A DNA stretch of 50,628 nt from Atopobiaceae bacterium. Lineage in GTDB: Bacteria > Actinomycetota > Coriobacteriia > Coriobacteriales > Atopobiaceae. Within the stretch, counting starts at the first letter, position 1, and each line of letters begins with the position of its first letter. Where the stretch lies: positions 1-50,628 of the forward strand of contig JAGAVX010000052.1 of assembly GCA_017941705.1 (NCBI GenBank), given 5' to 3'. This document shows, piece by piece, positions 8,990-17,389 of the stretch. The position numbers were made by a program, and so were the translations under genes. Under the pieces are notes generated by a model. That model had not been told where the DNA came from and searched no databases. It saw only the letters and a list, made by a program, of their open reading frames with translations.

Positions 8990-9589
8990 CTATGCGAGCA
9001 GGCTGTCGTCCGGTTCGTAGCGTTCGACGAGGTTGAAGATCCCATCCTCATATTCCAGCACGTTGATGGTGCAGTTTTTCGAGACCCGGTTGGGCACGTG
9101 TAGCGTGCTGGTCGCATCGCAGGAGCTGATGAAGGCACGCGTGCAGGCGCCATGGCTCACGGCGAGGACCGATTGGTGGCGGGGGCGCTCCATGATGTCG
9201 ACGAGCGTGGAGCGCATGCGCTCGATGACCTCATCCTCCGAGTTGCCTCCAAAGGGGACGAGGAAGTCGCCGTATGGATTGTAGGTACCGGGAAGAACCA
9301 GCTGGTACGAGTTTCCCTCGATGCATCCGTAGTTGAACTCCTTGAGGCCCTTCGTGCGCTCGAAGGGGACCTCGCCGCGCGTGATGATCTCGACGGTGTC
9401 GCTCGCGCGCTCGGCGGGAGAGGAGTATGCGTGGTCAAAGGTGATGCCGCGCTCCTCGAACCACGCTCGCGCAAGCTCCGCCTGGTCCCGTCCGAGCTCG
9501 GTGAGCGGGGAGTCGCACCAGCCCTGCACGATGCCTCGCGTATTGAAGATGGTCTGTCCGTGGCGGGTGAGGTAGAGCATCTTGGGCAT
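8990..9589 (-). CDS. Histidine phosphatase family protein
   Basis: A 199-residue phosphoglycerate-mutase-like phosphatase. The N-terminal LTRHGQT places the phospho-accepting His at residue 10, followed by AYSSPAERASDT, and VSHGACTR carries the second catalytic His. It is cytoplasmic, with no signal peptide. Small-molecule or sugar-phosphate phosphatase activity is likely, but substrate is not predictable. ATG 9589 has GGAGG at the right distance; the longer open frame to 9694 runs into a large inverted repeat and is rejected. Confidence 0.9.
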   Translation of the reverse strand: MPKMLYLTRHGQTIFNTRGIVQGWCDSPLTELGRDQAELARAWFEERGITFDHAYSSPAERASDTVEIITRGEVPFERTKGLKEFNYGCIEGNSYQLVLPGTYNPYGDFLVPFGGNSEDEVIERMRSTLVDIMERPRHQSVLAVSHGACTRAFISSCDATSTLHVPNRVSKNCTINVLEYEDGIFNLVERYEPDDSLLA

Positions 9590-9635
9590 GGGTTCCTCCG
9601 GTAGTGCTGTCTTGCCTGTCGCATCAGATAGCATA

Positions 9636-9702
9636 GCCCAAGTGTGGTCCGGGGGACACGCCCCGAGACCACAGGACTGTGTCCCCCGGGCCACACTTGG
9701 GC
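9636..9702. repeat. Family B inverted repeat, divergent promoter region
   Basis: Arms at 9636-9659 and 9679-9702 are 24 nt each with one mismatch, separated by 19 nt. Each arm carries the GGGGGACAC core, and the left half adds GCCCC with a nested CCACA pairing. It sits between two divergently transcribed genes, so it cannot be a simple terminator. Confidence 0.92.
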
Positions 9703-9806
9703 CTTAACAATCCCAAAATGTGTGGAGTCCCGGCTCACCCGCGCCGCGTGTTCGCGTAGAATGGGAACGCCCATTATCAAAACGCAGCTCAAACAAAGAG
9801 GTCCCG

Positions 9807-11084
9807 ATGGGTCTCCGTGAGAAACTGACAGACGAGCAGGCCAGGAGCCTGTTGACGAGTGCTCCGGCGGCGGGGCTGCTCCACGGCGCCGTGAGCGCGG
9901 TCGAGCAGGACTTTCGCTGGATGCGCCCGCTGCGGTTCTCCGATGACCAGGTCCGTGCGCTCGGCAGCTGCCAGGCGTGGCACCCGGGGCTGTTCAGGCA
10001 GATGGCGCGCACGACTTCGGGGATCTGCATCGAGTTCGAGACGGATGCGTCCGAGGTTGCCCTCGAGGTCCGCGTCGATGCCGAGCCCAAGGGCACGCGT
10101 GCGGTGCTTGAGGTCATCGATCGGACCAACCCTCAGGGCGAGATGCCCCACGATGGCCTCTCGATCGATATCGACGGCCGCCATCAGTGGCATGGCATGC
10201 CATCGGAGGGTGAGGAGCTGCTGGTCGTAAAGGTGGACGGCAACGATCCCGAGGACGCGTTGGGGCTGCAGCCGCTGCCGGGGATGGCACGCGTTCGCCA
10301 TGTGCGCGTATGGCTGCCCGCCTTGCGTGGCTGCGTCGTGCGTGACGTGTGGTGCGATGGGACCTTCGTTCGCGCGGTGGCGCATCGCAGGCACCTGCTG
10401 GTGCTGGGCGATTCCATCGCGCAGGGCTTCGTGTCGGAGGATCCTGCCTTCAGCTGGCCCTCCCTCCTGGCGGCGAAGCTTGGGCTCGACCTGGTGAACC
10501 AGGGGCTTGGCGGACAGGTCTTTCAGCCCGGGTCGCTCTTTGGCCTTGCGGGCTCGATAGACCCCGCTCGCATCGTCATCGCTCTTGGAGAGAACTATCG
10601 CTATGAGACCTGTGTGGCGAGGCGCGTTTCCATGGACATACGCGCTTACCTCTCGGAGGTGTCGAGGCTCTGGCCAGACGTTCCCACGCATGTGCTCACG
10701 CCGCTGTGGCACGACGAGGAGGCTTGGCCCTCGCACGCCATGAGCTGCCATGAGCAGGTTCCCGAGCTCATCGCCACACAGGTGGCGGCGCATGAGCAGA
10801 TGAAGCTCATCGATGGCCTCGAGTTGCTTGACCACGACACGGCGCTGCTCGCCGATGGCTACGAGCATCCCAACGAGCGTGGCTGCAGGCAGATCGCCAT
10901 GCGCCTCAACGGTGTCATTCGAATCCCGAGCCTGAGGCCGTCTTCGGTGGGAAAGCGTCGCAAGCGCAAGGGCAAGCCAAAGGCGAGCGGCAAGTCCGTT
11001 GCGAGAAAGACGCTGCCCTCGCTGCCCAAATCCTCCTCTACGACCCCTGACCTCCTGCAGCTTCCTCTGGACGAGCTGCTGTAG
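9807..11084 (+). CDS. SGNH/GDSL-family esterase
   Basis: A 425-residue hydrolase. The N-terminal ~195 residues look beta-rich, like the accessory sandwich domain of CE2-type esterases. The SGNH domain begins at LLVLGDSIAQG with catalytic Ser203, has a glycine-block region (NQGLGGQ) and ends with DGYEHPNERG placing catalytic His354. The tail from ~375 is Lys/Ser/Pro-rich and basic. No export signal is visible. Deacetylation of a carbohydrate or peptidoglycan-derived substrate is plausible but not shown. ATG 9807 follows AGAGGT. A TAGAAT hexamer at 9757-9762 could be the -10 box. Confidence 0.85.
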   Translation: MGLREKLTDEQARSLLTSAPAAGLLHGAVSAVEQDFRWMRPLRFSDDQVRALGSCQAWHPGLFRQMARTTSGICIEFETDASEVALEVRVDAEPKGTRAVLEVIDRTNPQGEMPHDGLSIDIDGRHQWHGMPSEGEELLVVKVDGNDPEDALGLQPLPGMARVRHVRVWLPALRGCVVRDVWCDGTFVRAVAHRRHLLVLGDSIAQGFVSEDPAFSWPSLLAAKLGLDLVNQGLGGQVFQPGSLFGLAGSIDPARIVIALGENYRYETCVARRVSMDIRAYLSEVSRLWPDVPTHVLTPLWHDEEAWPSHAMSCHEQVPELIATQVAAHEQMKLIDGLELLDHDTALLADGYEHPNERGCRQIAMRLNGVIRIPSLRPSSVGKRRKRKGKPKASGKSVARKTLPSLPKSSSTTPDLLQLPLDELL

Positions 11085-11306
11085 GTGCGCCTCGCCGCGT
11101 GATGCAGCCGCAAGTCGTGCCATTTGCGCCACGCCGGTGCCACACAAGGGCCGTATGCCCACTGACAGCTTGACGAAGCGAATCGCGTTACCAAGGCGAT
11201 ACGTCGAATCGCTATACTATCCCACGCGAGAGCACGCTGCCCTGTGGAGCGTGCATACCAGACGATGCGCGCGGGCAGATGATGGTGCCCGTAGAGAGGA
11301 GCCCCC

Positions 11307-12653
11307 ATGGCAAGGAAGGCCAAGCTTGGCTATCAGGACGAGTACCTGCAAATCCTGCAAGACCTGAAGGGCGATGAGGCTGGACGCGTGGCGGCCAACG
11401 AGTATCTTGCCGCGTCCTACCCTCATGGGGAGGCGGATGCCTACCGTGGTGCCATCAACCCAGTCCTGCTCGACGAGGCACAGTATGGCGTCCTGTCGGA
11501 GGCCGCCACGACCCTCTCGTCCATCATGGAGAAGGTCATGTCCAAGTACCATCGTGACCGCACCTTCCGCAGCCTGTTTGGCTTCGATTCGGCCATCGAG
11601 AGCATGACGCTGGTGCCCTCTGGCTGCAATGCGGCCGTGCCCCTCGCACGCGTGGACCTGTTCTTTGACCCCAAGACCAAGGACTTCAAGATCTGCGGCA
11701 TCGCCACAGGCGGCATTGACGGCATGGCCGTGTCCTCCGAGGCCGTTCGCGCCATCATGCGAACCAACGCCTATCGCGAGTTTGCCAAGCTCCACGAGGT
11801 CGAGTTCTTTGACCCCGTCTCGGCCTGCACCGACCAGTTGCTCCACACGTATCGTACCTGGGTGAATGCCGAGGAGGGCCACAACCATCCCAAGAACCCG
11901 TCGCTGGCGATCGTCGATATCGAGGGCTCGCCCCGCGCTGCCGAGACCGAGACCTTCATCAAGCATCTGCACGGCGAGGGCTGCTACGCCAATGCCGCGA
12001 GCTTCTCCGAGCTCAAGATCAAGGAGGTCGATGGGCGCGAGCAGCTCGTCGACTCCCATGGCCCTGTGACCTGCGTCTGGCTGCGCGCGACAGCCGACGA
12101 GGCTGTGCGTGACGGGGGCAAGGGCGTCCAGGCGCTGTTCTCGGCGACGAGGAGGGGTCTGGTCTGCACCATCGGAGGGTACCGCTCGTGGCCTTGCTGC
12201 ACCAGGAGCTTCATAGAGGTGCTGCGTACCAAGGAGTGCCGGTCGGTGCTCTCTCGCCCGGAGAACGCGTTTGTCGAGGCGCACTTTGCCGAGACGCACG
12301 TGATCACGCCCTACATCGACCTGTCTGACTTCTTTGACCAGGACAAGTGGCTCATCAAGACCACGGATGGCCGTGACTCCGGCGGCATCATCGCGGGGGC
12401 CGGCATGAGCAAGGCCGATTGGCGCAAGTGCCTGGTCAAGAGCATCAAGTCGCGCGACGCCGTACAGGAGTACATCCCGCAGCAGTCGATGATGGTGGTC
12501 AGCGGCGGCGACAAGCCGGCCGAGATGAATGTCATCCTTGGCCTGTACATCTTTGGCGGCAAGCTCTGCGGCATTCGTGCCAACTGCGGCACGGGCTACA
12601 CGATTGCCGACTGGGACGACCAGGTCGAGCTTGCGTGTGGAGTCGTCCACTAA
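11307..12653 (+). CDS. ATP-grasp-like protein of unknown function
   Basis: A 448-residue protein I cannot name securely. Segments resemble the glutathionylspermidine-synthase-like ATP-grasp group: a region ending AETETFIKHLHGEG followed by an acidic segment, a WPCCTRSFIEVLRTKE helix, FVEAHFAETHVITPY, and KWLIKTTDGRDSGG, similar to the nucleotide-binding WxLKPxxGxGG segment. It has no signal peptide or membrane helix. If the fold is right, it would join a carboxylate to an amine using ATP. It has its own AGAGGA ribosome site and a likely -10 box TATACT at 11213-11218. A terminator-like hairpin follows, so it is probably monocistronic. Confidence 0.6.
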   Translation: MARKAKLGYQDEYLQILQDLKGDEAGRVAANEYLAASYPHGEADAYRGAINPVLLDEAQYGVLSEAATTLSSIMEKVMSKYHRDRTFRSLFGFDSAIESMTLVPSGCNAAVPLARVDLFFDPKTKDFKICGIATGGIDGMAVSSEAVRAIMRTNAYREFAKLHEVEFFDPVSACTDQLLHTYRTWVNAEEGHNHPKNPSLAIVDIEGSPRAAETETFIKHLHGEGCYANAASFSELKIKEVDGREQLVDSHGPVTCVWLRATADEAVRDGGKGVQALFSATRRGLVCTIGGYRSWPCCTRSFIEVLRTKECRSVLSRPENAFVEAHFAETHVITPYIDLSDFFDQDKWLIKTTDGRDSGGIIAGAGMSKADWRKCLVKSIKSRDAVQEYIPQQSMMVVSGGDKPAEMNVILGLYIFGGKLCGIRANCGTGYTIADWDDQVELACGVVH

Positions 12654-12671
12654 TCAAGGCTTATCCGTTGA

Positions 12672-12720
12672 GGGGGCGGGTCCGGACGTGCGCTGTCGTG
12701 CGTCTGGACCCGTCCCCTTT
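12672..12720 (+). terminator. Terminator-like hairpin after the ATP-grasp-like gene
   Basis: A GGGGCGGGTCC arm pairs with GGACCCGTCCCC across a loop of about 20 nt, followed by CTTT. The tail is short, so termination is probable rather than certain. Confidence 0.55.
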
Positions 12721-12794
12721 GGCGGCACCGGACGCCCATGCATTGTGTCAGAAGGATACGGTAGGGTACTTTAGTGTCGACCTAAGGAGGCGCC

Positions 12795-14042
12795 ATGCCC
12801 ACGATACTGACTAACGCCTGTGCACCAGACCTGCCCCTCGAGCTCTCGCGGCAGACAGTCGAGCAGGTAAGAGAGATGCGTGCCACAGGCGGGCACAGCC
12901 GCTACGCGACGGGTGACCTCGCGGCCATTCGTCGTGATGACGAGCGCGACCAGGACAGTGTGCTCCGGCCGGCCTTCGTGCGTGACACCGAGAAGATCAT
13001 GCACATGCCAGCCTACAACCGCATGAGCGGAAAGACCCAGGTGTTCTCCTTCCGCGCCAATGACGACCTGTGCCGGCGTGGGTTGCACGTTCAGTTGGTG
13101 GGGCGTGTCGCATGCGATATCGGAAGGGCGCTGGGGCTCAACCTCGACCTGATAGAGGCCATCGCGCTCGGGCATGATATCGGCCACACGCCCTTTGGCC
13201 ACGCGGGGGAGCGGTTCCTCAACGACGTCTACCATGAGCGCACGGGGCGGTGGTTCTTTCATAACGTGCAGAGCGTCCGCGTGCTCGACGTCCTGTACGG
13301 CCGCAATATCTCGCTCCAGACGCTCGACGGCGTGATCTGCCACAACGGGGAGTTCGAGCAGCAGCGTTTCGAGACGAGCGGCCTTGCCGACTTCGACACC
13401 TTCGACCGCGTGGTCGAAGGCTGCTGGGAGAGGGGCGACGAGGCCATCAGTCGGCTGCGGCCGATGACGCTCGAGGGATGCGTCATGCGCGTGTCCGACA
13501 TCATCGCGTACGTGGGCAAGGACCGGCAGGATGCGATTCGCGCGGGACTCTGCGGCCAGGACGGGTTCGAGGACGGTCTTGGTGGGGCCTACAACGCTTG
13601 GGCGCTCAAGGCGTTTGTCGTCGACATCATCGAGCACAGCATCGGCAAGGACCACCTCGAGATGAGCGAGGCTGGCTTTGCCGAGATGCGTCGGGCCAAG
13701 CGCGAGAACTACGAGAAGATCTACGGTGCGAGCGAGGTGAACGGCGAGTTCTCGCATGAGGTGGCTGACCTGTTCGTTCGCCTGTACCAGCATGAGCTGC
13801 AGCAGCTCGAGCGTATGGATCGCACAGCGGCCATCTTCAGGCACCACATCGATCCGCTCAACCGTCACCTTGCATACTATGACGGCCGCTACGATTGGCA
13901 GGACGACCCCGACCAGTGCGTCTGCGACTTTATCAGCGCCATGACCGATGACTATTTCATGGCGACATGCGAGGCGCTGTTCCCGGAGGCTCGCGAGCTG
14001 TTTCCAAGGCGGAGCTACTTTGATGATGGGACGAGGCCGTAA
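12795..14042 (+). CDS. dGTPase-like HD-domain dNTP triphosphohydrolase
   Basis: A 415-residue HD hydrolase. The order matches deoxyguanosinetriphosphate triphosphohydrolases: a DTEKIMHMPAYNRMSGKTQV segment (compare the family's R-L-K-KTQVF motif), LHVQLV for the first metal His, GHDIGHTPFGHAGE for the HD pair, HNVQS, and a later VSDIIAYVGKD helix with the final Asp. It probably hydrolyses dNTPs to nucleoside and triphosphate, tuning the dNTP pool. AAGGAGG precedes ATG 12795. It converges with the gatase gene 45 nt downstream. Confidence 0.88.
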   Translation: MPTILTNACAPDLPLELSRQTVEQVREMRATGGHSRYATGDLAAIRRDDERDQDSVLRPAFVRDTEKIMHMPAYNRMSGKTQVFSFRANDDLCRRGLHVQLVGRVACDIGRALGLNLDLIEAIALGHDIGHTPFGHAGERFLNDVYHERTGRWFFHNVQSVRVLDVLYGRNISLQTLDGVICHNGEFEQQRFETSGLADFDTFDRVVEGCWERGDEAISRLRPMTLEGCVMRVSDIIAYVGKDRQDAIRAGLCGQDGFEDGLGGAYNAWALKAFVVDIIEHSIGKDHLEMSEAGFAEMRRAKRENYEKIYGASEVNGEFSHEVADLFVRLYQHELQQLERMDRTAAIFRHHIDPLNRHLAYYDGRYDWQDDPDQCVCDFISAMTDDYFMATCEALFPEARELFPRRSYFDDGTRP

Positions 14043-14087
14043 GGCGAGCGGGGGCTGCGGCGTGACTTGATCGGTGCGCAGTCCGTG

Positions 14088-14819
14088 CTAACGTGCTGCG
14101 TCGACGAAGGCCTCGAACAGCTGCGGCATCGACTCGGTCTGCTCGGGATGCCACTGGACGCCGATGAAGAAGCTCTTCTCGCCAAACTCGATCGCCTCGG
14201 GTATCCCGTCCGGCGCGAACGCGACGATGCGCCCGTGCGGCGACGGCTCGGCGATGGCCTGATGGTGCATCGAGTTGACCTCGAACTCGAGCCCGCCCAG
14301 AATCTGCGCCAACCAGCTTGTCGGCTCGATGCGCACACTGTGCGTGGGGATGTTCCAGGGCTTGGGCTGCAGGTGGTTGATGTTCGAGTCGGGGCGCTGC
14401 TCGGCGATGTCGCGCATGAGCGTGCCGCCAAACGACACGTTCATGACCTGCAGTCCGCGGCAGATGCCCAGGCAGGGCTTGTTGGCGTCCCATGCGGCTC
14501 GCACGGCCGCCCACTCAAAGACGTCGCGATCGGCACTCATGAACGAGATGCGTGCGACGCAGCCCTCCGCATAGTTGTTGCCTCCGAAGCCCTCTTCGCT
14601 GACGTCGCCTCCGCCGGTGAGCAGCAGCCCGTCGATGCGGTCGACGATCTCGTGGGCGATGGCCGCCGCCTCAAAGCCATAGGGGAGCGCCACGGGGATG
14701 CCGCCCGCCTCCTGAACCGCCTTGGCATAGTGCGAGTTGATGTACGACAGCTCGGGGTCCTTTTCGCCCGGACGCGAGCAGATGCCAATGAGCGGGCGCC
14801 GGCCGGTCGTGTATGCCAT
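14088..14819 (-). CDS. Gamma-glutamyl-gamma-aminobutyrate hydrolase family protein
   Basis: A 243-residue class-I glutamine amidotransferase-like hydrolase (peptidase C26, PuuD-like). The nucleophile elbow PCLGICRG carries the catalytic Cys, GVQWHPEQTE gives the His-Glu pair, and LLTGGGDVSEE forms the expected oxyanion region. The N-terminus RPLIGICSRPGEK is typical. Related enzymes cleave gamma-glutamyl bonds in polyamine or GABA breakdown; no other such genes are here, so substrate is open. AAGGAG is upstream of ATG 14819. It is divergent from rarA. Confidence 0.9.
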   Translation of the reverse strand: MAYTTGRRPLIGICSRPGEKDPELSYINSHYAKAVQEAGGIPVALPYGFEAAAIAHEIVDRIDGLLLTGGGDVSEEGFGGNNYAEGCVARISFMSADRDVFEWAAVRAAWDANKPCLGICRGLQVMNVSFGGTLMRDIAEQRPDSNINHLQPKPWNIPTHSVRIEPTSWLAQILGGLEFEVNSMHHQAIAEPSPHGRIVAFAPDGIPEAIEFGEKSFFIGVQWHPEQTESMPQLFEAFVDAAR

Positions 14820-14897
14820 GTGCTTGCTCCTTGCGTCGCGGATGGTGGGTTTCTTGCTGGGACCATAGGATACCAAACACCCATGACGGCTTCGCGC

Positions 14898-14903
14898 TAC
14901 AAT
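14898..14903 (+). promoter_or_regulatory. Putative -10 box for a leaderless rarA transcript
   Basis: TACAAT lies 7 nt before the ATG at 14911 and no Shine-Dalgarno sequence is seen. That arrangement would start transcription at or next to the ATG. No good -35 box is visible, so this is tentative. Confidence 0.4.
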
Positions 14904-14910
14904 GCTCCCC

Positions 14911-16236
14911 ATGGAAACCCTCTTTTCGAACATCGAACGCTACCAGCGCAAGCTCAACGCGCCGCTTGCCGTGCGCATGCGGCCGCAGACCCTCGATGGG
15001 TATGTCGGTCAGACGCAGGCGGTGGGCGAGGGGTCATGGCTTCGTCGCGCCATCGAGCACGACACGCTCTCGTCCGTGATCCTGTACGGGCCGGCAGGCA
15101 CCGGTAAGACGACGCTCGCGCGCATCATCGCAAACACCTCCCACGCCGAGTTCGTCGAGGTCTCGGCGGTGACGGGAACGGTCAAGGACCTGCGGCGCGA
15201 GACCGAGGCGGCCGAGTCGAGGCTGCTGGGGTCGGGACGGCGCACGATCCTGTTTGTCGACGAGATCCATCGCTTCAATCGCTCCCAGCAGGATGCGCTG
15301 CTTCATGCCGTGGAGGACCGGATCGTGGTGTTGGTCGGGGCGACGACCGAGAACCCCTATTTTGAGGTGAACTCGGCGCTGCTGTCCCGTTCGCGCGTGG
15401 TCGAGCTCCAACCGCTTGACGACGCTGCGATCACCGAGCTCGTGCGCCGTGCGATGGCTGACGAGTTTGGCCTCAAGGGGGCCTTCACCATCGCAGACGA
15501 TGCGCTGGCCGAGATCGTGACCCTAGCGGGCGGCGATGGTCGCGCGGCTCTGACCTCGCTCGAGCTGGCGAGCCAAATGGCCACGCCCAACGAGGGGGAG
15601 CCCACGGCTGACAATCCCGTGGAGATAACCCTCGAGCATGTGCGCGAGGCTAACCCGCGCCGTGGGCTGACCTACGACAAGTCGGGCGACATGCACTACG
15701 ACATCATCTCGGCCTTCATCAAGTCCATGCGCGGCAGCGATCCCGATGCTGCGCTCTACTGGCTGGCTCGCATGATCGATGCGGGTGAGGATCCCAAGTT
15801 CATCGCGCGGCGCATCTTCATTCTGGCGTCGGAGGACATCGGGAATGCGGACCCCCAGGCGCTGCTCATTGCCGAGGCAGCGTTCAAGGCGACCGAGGTC
15901 ATCGGTTACCCCGAGTGTCGGATCAACCTTGCCCAGGCAGTCATCTACATGTGTCTGACACCCAAGAGCAACGCGGCGGAGGCGGCCATCGACGCGGCGC
16001 TCGCCGAGGTGCGCGAGGGTCCGCGTCGCGAGGTGCCCAGCCACCTGCGTGATCGTCATCGCCCCGGATCGGACGAGTACGGTGCCTACCTCTATCCGCA
16101 CAACTATCCACAGGGATGGGTCGACCAGCAGTACCTGCCGGACGGCCTGGAGCGGGGCGCGTTCTATCATCCCGGTCCCCGCGGCTGGGAGGCCTGGCGT
16201 ACCGAGGCGACGGGTCGCGACCGCGCAGGGGAGTGA
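14911..16236 (+). CDS. rarA: Replication-associated recombination protein A (MgsA/RarA)
   Basis: A 441-residue AAA+ ATPase of the RarA/MgsA/WRNIP1 family acting at stalled replication forks. Features include the start-of-domain segment VRMRPQTLDGYVGQ, Walker A GPAGTGKT (60-67), Walker B VDEIHRFN near 112, GATTENPYFEVNSALLSR as sensor and arginine-finger segment, and the C-terminal helical tetramerisation region with LARMIDAGEDPKFIARR. ATG 14911 is preferred over the in-frame ATG 14902 because TACAAT directly upstream suggests a leaderless message; the two differ by three residues. It is divergent from the glutamine amidotransferase-like gene. Confidence 0.93.
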   Translation: METLFSNIERYQRKLNAPLAVRMRPQTLDGYVGQTQAVGEGSWLRRAIEHDTLSSVILYGPAGTGKTTLARIIANTSHAEFVEVSAVTGTVKDLRRETEAAESRLLGSGRRTILFVDEIHRFNRSQQDALLHAVEDRIVVLVGATTENPYFEVNSALLSRSRVVELQPLDDAAITELVRRAMADEFGLKGAFTIADDALAEIVTLAGGDGRAALTSLELASQMATPNEGEPTADNPVEITLEHVREANPRRGLTYDKSGDMHYDIISAFIKSMRGSDPDAALYWLARMIDAGEDPKFIARRIFILASEDIGNADPQALLIAEAAFKATEVIGYPECRINLAQAVIYMCLTPKSNAAEAAIDAALAEVREGPRREVPSHLRDRHRPGSDEYGAYLYPHNYPQGWVDQQYLPDGLERGAFYHPGPRGWEAWRTEATGRDRAGE

Positions 16237-16253
16237 CTGGGCAGCAAGCCCCC

Positions 16254-16312
16254 TCGTGCATCGGGGACAGGCACCGATGCACGCGGGCGTGCATCGGGGA
16301 CAGGCTTCCTCC
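16254..16312 (+). repeat. Family A array, two 33-bp units
   Basis: GGGGACAGGC begins at 16263 and 16296, again 33 bp apart. The first unit has perfect GTGCATCGG/CCGATGCAC flanks; the second ends in GGCTTCC, the variant seen at the end of the arrays at 4910 and 18287. It follows the rarA stop closely. Confidence 0.9.
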
Positions 16313-16458
16313 GGCTTGAGCGGGCAATCTGTGCTGCTCGCGCCTGTCGGTGCTTTTCGTCATTCGCATGGGTAGAATCAACTACTGTTTGTAAACGGGT
16401 AGAATAAGCACATGTATGCCTAACCTGCCGCATGCGGCTCAAAAGAAGGAGTTGGACT

Positions 16459-17010
16459 ATGGATGTGATGGGCATTCTCTTGATGGTGCTCGCTATCGTC
16501 GCCGTGTGGGCGGTTGTCGAGCTTGCACTGACGATTCGCAAGGCTCGTACCACCATCGATGAACTCACCCACTCGGCGACTGAGGTTCTCGATCAGACGG
16601 CCCCGCTCATCGTGAAGGCTGACGGTGTCATTGACGACCTCCAGCCGACGCTGCGCGACCTCGGTCCCATGGTCGAGCGCGTCAACGTGGTGCTTGACGA
16701 GGCTACCATCAGCCTTGATGGCGTGAACAACATCCTGGGTGACGTCTCGTCTGCCACGCACGGGGTTGCCGGCGTGGGCGAGTCCGCCTCCCGTATCGTG
16801 AACACCGCCACGAGCGCCGCCGTGGGTGTCGTGTCGAAGGTTGCCAGCCTTGGTGGCATCACCATCCCCGAGGGCCAGCAGCTCATCGGCAAGGGCGTCT
16901 CGCAGGAGGACGAGGAGCCGCAGCAGCCGCAGGTCAGCGAGCCCAAGCCCACCAACAAGACCAGCTATGTGACCTACGCTCCCGTCTCGGGCGAGAATGC
17001 CGAGGAGTAG
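16459..17010 (+). CDS. DUF948-domain membrane-anchored protein
   Basis: A 183-residue protein with one N-terminal membrane helix (about 1-23) followed by a long amphipathic region of DUF948 type (KARTTIDELTHSATEVLDQ). The C-terminus is Gln/Pro/Glu-rich. DUF948 proteins are often found with cell-envelope or general-stress genes, but no activity is known. AAGGAG precedes ATG 16459. The RsbW-like gene starts 4 nt after its stop, so it likely shares the operon with the sigma factor. Two direct copies of GGGTAGAAT lie upstream near 16369 and 16397 and may be part of its promoter. Confidence 0.8.
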   Translation: MDVMGILLMVLAIVAVWAVVELALTIRKARTTIDELTHSATEVLDQTAPLIVKADGVIDDLQPTLRDLGPMVERVNVVLDEATISLDGVNNILGDVSSATHGVAGVGESASRIVNTATSAAVGVVSKVASLGGITIPEGQQLIGKGVSQEDEEPQQPQVSEPKPTNKTSYVTYAPVSGENAEE

Positions 17011-17014
17011 GGAC

Positions 17015-17389
17015 ATGGCAAAGCAGACCGTCCGCCTGAGCGTTCCTGCCGAGGCGGACTTCGCAAGGACAGTGCGCATGATGGCGGCAAACCTCGCCGT
17101 CGTCAGCAACATGAGCGTCGACGACGTCGAGGATGTCCGCATGGCGGCGGAGGAGGGCTTCGTCTACTGTTGCGCGACCAAGCCCGATGCCTGCGAGGTC
17201 TCGTTCGACCTTCTGGATGGCGAGATGCACACCACGTTCACGCTTGGCATGAGCGACATCGACGACGAGGACGGCACGCTTGGGCTGGCCGAGCTGCTCC
17301 TTTCGGCGGTCTGCGACGAGCACGCGGTGAGCGATGACGGCCTGTACCTGCATCTTGTCAAGCGGACAGGAGTGGCACATGGCGAGTAG
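17015..17389 (+). CDS. RsbW-like anti-sigma factor with degenerate ATP site
   Basis: A 124-residue HATPase-fold protein. Position immediately before a SigB/F-type sigma gene, with an 11-nt overlap, supports an anti-sigma role. The helix that normally holds the N-box (E-x3-N) reads AAEEGFVYCC (45-53): the glutamates are there but the magnesium-binding Asn is not. No DxGxG glycine box is visible; the matching region reads SDIDDEDGTLGLAELL. It may therefore bind sigma without being an active kinase. GAGGAGTAGGG precedes ATG 17015. Confidence 0.75.
   Translation: MAKQTVRLSVPAEADFARTVRMMAANLAVVSNMSVDDVEDVRMAAEEGFVYCCATKPDACEVSFDLLDGEMHTTFTLGMSDIDDEDGTLGLAELLLSAVCDEHAVSDDGLYLHLVKRTGVAHGE

Noticed and set aside
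9590-9694. Longer start for the histidine phosphatase
   Set aside because: The extension runs through the family B inverted repeat; GGAGG before ATG 9589 and the family N-terminus favour the shorter form.
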